From Aulostomus chinensis (Eukaryota > Chordata > Actinopteri > Syngnathiformes > Aulostomidae), in the NCBI GenBank assembly GCA_037954235.1, contig JBBMOA010000007.1:26404957-26468956 (forward strand): a stretch of 64,000 bases of DNA, given 5' to 3'. Shown here piece after piece: positions 59,904 through 64,000 of this stretch (its first letter is position 1; each line of letters starts with the position of its first letter). Made by a program: the position numbers and the translations under genes. The notes beneath the pieces were generated by a model. It saw only the letters and a program-made list of their open reading frames with translations, ran no database searches and was not told where the DNA came from.

Positions 59904-61565
59904 AGTTTAAAGAGTATGGATATTAAAATATTACAATATTTATCTCTCTTTACTTGATGAAACATTTGTGAGGGTTTTAGTGCAGTTAAAAGTTGAAATG
60001 AATAAGGTATGACTTGATTCATCACTATTAAATTGAGGTCTAATCCACTGCATTTAGAACCAGAGGTAGTTTGCTAATTGATTGGTTTATTTGCTAATTA
60101 TTCTCTGATCTCTCTCTCTCTCTCTCTCTCTCGCTCGCTCTCGGTGTCTGTTCGGCACACTCACAGGATGGGGCGTAGTGTGGCTATCACAAGTCATTTC
60201 TATCCTACTTGGCTGCATTTAGAGCTTGTCATGCAGTGGGTGACTTGCACCCAAGAGTGACTCACAGCACCCATGAATGCCCCTCCAGCTGCAGCCAGGA
60301 AGCAATGAGACTGCCCATTGTCGAATGAGAAGTTAACAACTCATTTTTTCCCCAACTTCCAAGGCAATTATTCTCAAGGCTGTTACAGCAAATAGTGGTC
60401 ATTATAGATGTGGTTTCACAATTTACCATGATGCATGAAATGAAGTTGGCAAATTTGTTACAGCAATTCACAGCTAATGGTGTCCGTAGTGTTGGATGTG
60501 AGCCTCTCATCCCGTGTATTCTCTGGCTAGACTCATTATCACCTTGCTAATATGAAAAGTCCTCTCTGACCTATTTTGATCACTAATTTAAAGTCGTCCT
60601 CTCTTTGATTCAAACCCAAATGAAATGCTTAATAACAAACTTTTCATCCCTACACATGAAACACGGTGAATATGAAATTAAATAAACTTCAGTGAAGTTC
60701 CGGATAATTGCGATTTCCCGAAAAAGGGGATGCCAAGTTTATGCAAGCATATGTTAATATTCCCAGACTGTAAATTAAACTGTTATTTGTACAACTTAAA
60801 GCTTAATGATAAAGCTGTGTGAATATGGAACAGTACGGAGAGCTGGAGGGAGAATTGTTGGTCATTGTTAGCTTCATAATCACTGAATGATGATCAAAAA
60901 GAAGCTCCGCGGAAAGCAGACGTTTATGAGATCTGAGCTTTTTTTAATTTTCATAATTACAAATAGTTGCATTCTCAAATGTACCATTAAAAACATTTCT
61001 GAAGTGCGAAGGTATTGGACCGGGTGACCTTGACTCTGAGTGTTTCGGAACTGTATAAAGAAAAGGGTAAAACATCTCATGTTTATGATAACTTGCTTTA
61101 TTTCAAGCATTTAAGCAGAAACCCATAGACTCTGAGATGAAGGAACCTGATGACGAACATCGCTGACGCATCGGTGGGTTCAGGACTCACTCCTGTACCA
61201 CTGGTTATTATCGAAGAAAGCCTAAGAAGGAGCAGGTGAGGCAAAGCTGGGGTGAAGTTGAGGTTTTAACTCAGACTCTTGTGTCGCGTATATCTGTTCA
61301 GCATCAAAGTGACCTCCGCTGCTGCAGTCCTGAATATGGATCATGTTAATTAATATTGTGTCAGGAGACCAGTTGGTCTCTCTGATATGTGCAAACAAAC
61401 AAGACAAAGAATTACAGCAAATCCATGACTGCTGGTATTTTCATGATGGCTTTGCTACAGTCTGGCTACCATGATAACATTTTTTTTCATTGTTTCGTGT
61501 TAAAGTTTGGCGTCTTTACAATAATAAGACATCAGTTAGATGTCTGTGTTCTGGCTTTTTTTTCC
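59904..61565. other. Non-coding; (CT)n tract and enhancer-like block
   Basis: A CT/CG-interrupted pyrimidine microsatellite lies at 60109-60142. About 60180-60540 is even-composition unique sequence (CATTATAGATGTGG near 60397, TTACCATGATGCATG near 60422) that could be regulatory. No gene was recognised. Confidence 0.45.
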
Positions 61566-62042
61566 AGGACTTGGGCTCAGGTTGTTGGGCTACGTGGTGG
61601 AGACGTGGCAAGGAGCAAATAATTTAATGACGTTATATACAAAAATGGACAAATACAAGGTTCAACTTTGGAGAAGACAAGGGACAGGGTGGTGTTAACT
61701 GGACGATCCATCATTGACACAATACAAATTCAACTGTCAATCAATGACTCCACAAGACACAGGTGACCGACCAGGACTGATTCACAGACACGACACTGGT
61801 GGATCACTTGAAGGCGGGAACCAGACAAAGACAGGAAGTCCAAAGCAAACACAGACACCGAAGGAAAGGGAATTCAAAATAAAACAGGAACTGATTCAAC
61901 TCCGACCAAAACCAAAAAAACACAAACAACGAAACACAATGAATCTAAACATTCAAACTATCTCAACTGGAAAAACTGAATTTAATGCACGATGATACAA
62001 CTAAAAATCCATAACTCATCATCCCAGAGGGGACCCTGACAG
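61566..62042 (-). repeat. A-rich degenerate dispersed repeat fragment
   Basis: The + strand is A-rich, with GACAAAGACAGGAAGTCCAA, TCAAAATAAAACAGGAACTG and AACAACGAAACACAATG, and ends CAGAGGGGACCCTGACAG. I recall the words CAAAATAAAACAGGAA and GGGGACCCTGACAG from an abundant fish repeat, whose usual orientation would be minus here. It is decayed, and the class is unknown. Confidence 0.45.
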
Positions 62043-62130
62043 TGTAGTCCGACTGGCCAAAAGGGACAAAAAAGAAAACCCAGACAAAAAATAATGTTGA
62101 CTAATGCAGGTGAGATGATGGATGAAAGAC

Positions 62131-62190
<60 letters not shown>
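62131..62190. repeat. (AC)n microsatellite
   Basis: About 30 uninterrupted AC units. Confidence 0.97.
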
Positions 62191-62192
<2 letters not shown>

Positions 62193-63104
62193 ACCCCTAA
62201 ATAGAGAATTTGGTTTTATCCATAACGGAAAAAGTGATGCTCGAGACATTTTCAAAAACTAACGTGTTTAAGCAAAATAATTTGTGGCATTCAGGTTGTG
62301 GCTCCTGACCCGAACGGTGTGAACAGCCACCTGTAAATGTACGCCACCATCACGGGCTTCCGCCTCGCCGTCGAGTGAACGTTTGTGTTGTGATCATTAG
62401 AGATGCTGGTGATATAAAAACAAATACTGTGGAATATTTGCACTTGTTAATCAGATGCCTGTCTTACTTCCATAAAAGAGCTACGAGTGCTTTTGTTGAC
62501 ACGGCGCCGTCCACTCGTTTACGTTCCTGCCATCTAGGATTGTAAGTCAACAAGCCATGTTTACTTCCGTCATCAGTCAAAGCCCTTGATAATCAGAAAA
62601 TTTCAAGTCCTATTTAATCTCAACAATAATGTGCAGCTCACTTGTTTTGCATGGGCTTGCACTCATTTATTTGAAAAGCCCTATGTATTCGTGCGTGATG
62701 TCATTGCTGCCTGTTCAGTGCCATATGGAAAATTCTCCACTCACTGTATAAAGTATGGTGTATTATATAATTCAGATTAGTAATTTCATTTGCATAATGC
62801 ATTTTAGTTTGGTGGTCTGCCCAGGGTGTAGCTTTCCTAAAGGAGCTCAGACAAATGTCCTATTTGTCATTGTTAATGTTTACCAGCTATAAAGGTTCTT
62901 CAAAATGGGAGTGACCAGCACCACTTGCATGCAGCCCATTAAGGTCCATCTCGTTCTATTACCATTACAATACTGCTGTTTATGGCATGTATTCACAATG
63001 TGGCCACCTCTTGACACCCCTGGCACTCTTGAGCAACCACCAGTGACTCAGTGTATCCCTTCACTTCCATGGTACTTAAGCAGCTGGCGATGACCAATTA
63101 GGAT

Positions 63105-63140
<36 letters not shown>

Positions 63141-64000
63141 ATGTACTATCATACACAGTGTCTACCTTTCAGACCAAAGACTCAAATTTAAAAACTAGTG
63201 TGCAAGTAGTCAAGAAGTCCGCAGGTACTACCTGAAGTTCACAACTGCCTTTATAAGAGTTTACCGTCTTCTTCTTTCCGTGGTCCTCAGCAACACAAAT
63301 ACGGACAAGACAAGAGTGATTATAATAATTCAGTATTTACTTGTCACAGACAAGGACAATGTAATTGCTTTTCCTTTGCACGTGTTGTTTATGTTTTCAC
63401 AGTTGTCATCCAAGCATCATTTTATGTCTGCGTATGTGCTGACTGCAATTTGATCGATTCAAGACGTCGTATAAGAGACAAATGTTATTTTACTGGCACT
63501 TTCTGACAATCAGTAAAAAAAAACAGCTTGGACTGTGTCACTATCACTTCAGAAAACTATGAGGCAGTGTTTTAGAGACTCCAAATGACAAATGTGCAGT
63601 GTGTTAAATTGTCTTCTACTGTCTATAAACACTGCATCATTCATATGTCCTTCATGGGTTTTTATCAAATCTAACTGTATTCTGGCGGTTAAGGGAATTA
63701 CTCAGCACTTGTTCTTCAACGATGAGAGAGCAATATTTTTTTTTTTCACTTCTGTTGCCAATATTGTTTTGTTTTGTTTTTTTCCAGCTGGCTGACCAAA
63801 TCGGAATGGTAAAAATAGGAAATTGTACAAAGAGAAAAAAAAAAAAAAATCAGGAACTGCTTTTGTGTTCTGTATTTAGATGTGTTATCAGGCCAACACA
63901 ATAGAGATCCTTCTAAATGAAGAAGAATGGAGTCACCCAACTCTGACCTTTTGTAAACCGCCTCCTCTGTTGCCCTCGTTTCATTTGGAGGTACAGTTCA
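62191..64000. other. Non-coding stretch to the window edge
   Basis: No exon was recognised. About 62300-62375 is locally CpG-richer. About 62830-63100 is even-composition unique sequence that could be regulatory. The GT array is at 63106-63138. A-runs lie at about 63834-63849. Confidence 0.5.
63106..63138. repeat. (GT)n microsatellite
   Basis: About 16 GT units. Confidence 0.95.

Noticed and set aside
1..64000. CRISPR arrays, operons, prophage or viral genes
   Set aside because: All repeats are microsatellites or dispersed fish-type elements. There are no regularly spaced repeats, and no viral or bacterial gene hallmarks.

Overview
The window looks like a gene-poor, non-coding stretch of a ray-finned (teleost, probably percomorph) fish genome. 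The evidence is low gene density, AT-rich and CpG-poor sequence, many long (CA)n/(GT)n arrays, and several dispersed repeats typical of fish, chiefly tRNA-headed V-SINE-like elements ending in GGAT repeats. There are no bacterial-style genes, operons, CRISPR arrays or complete long coding sequences. Nearly all open frames are short, carry stops in all directions, or run through microsatellites and SINEs.

Layout. 1-13 kb is mostly unique AT-rich DNA with one truncated SINE tail (2545-2661), one full-length SINE with a target-site duplication (3684-4069) and a TGTCATGA-rich decayed repeat (10021-10368). 13-22 kb holds another fish repeat (13485-13840), several microsatellites, and unique blocks rich in homeodomain core motifs that look like enhancers. 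22-27 kb has a second SINE family beside a long CA array, then the most interesting object. This is a roughly 1.6 kb element (24667-26286) with short imperfect terminal inverted repeats flanked by TA. Inside it are an NRF1-type promoter palindrome, a first-exon-like segment with a GTAAGT donor, an intact terminal coding exon resembling the C-terminus of the multicopy fish 'SAMD3-like' proteins, and a polyadenylation signal. 27-44 kb is unique DNA with scattered repeat fragments, one carrying a triple nuclear-receptor half-site. A 97% identical local duplication lies at 43.1 and 44.3 kb, beside another full-length SINE. 45-57 kb has a perfect 47-bp inverted repeat (49304-49350), a minus-strand SINE with a perfect 7-bp target-site duplication, and a 72-bp direct repeat at 52.8 and 53.3 kb. 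57-64 kb contains a candidate 5' exon on the + strand (57010-57574) ending in a strong donor, then more enhancer-like DNA and microsatellites.

There is no pathway to reconstruct. The plausible reading is a regulatory gene desert, or large introns and flank, of a developmental or neural gene whose remaining exons lie beyond the right edge, with transposable elements inserted in it. Conservation, expression and repeat-family assignments could not be tested here; family names rest on recalled sequence patterns and are marked as such.
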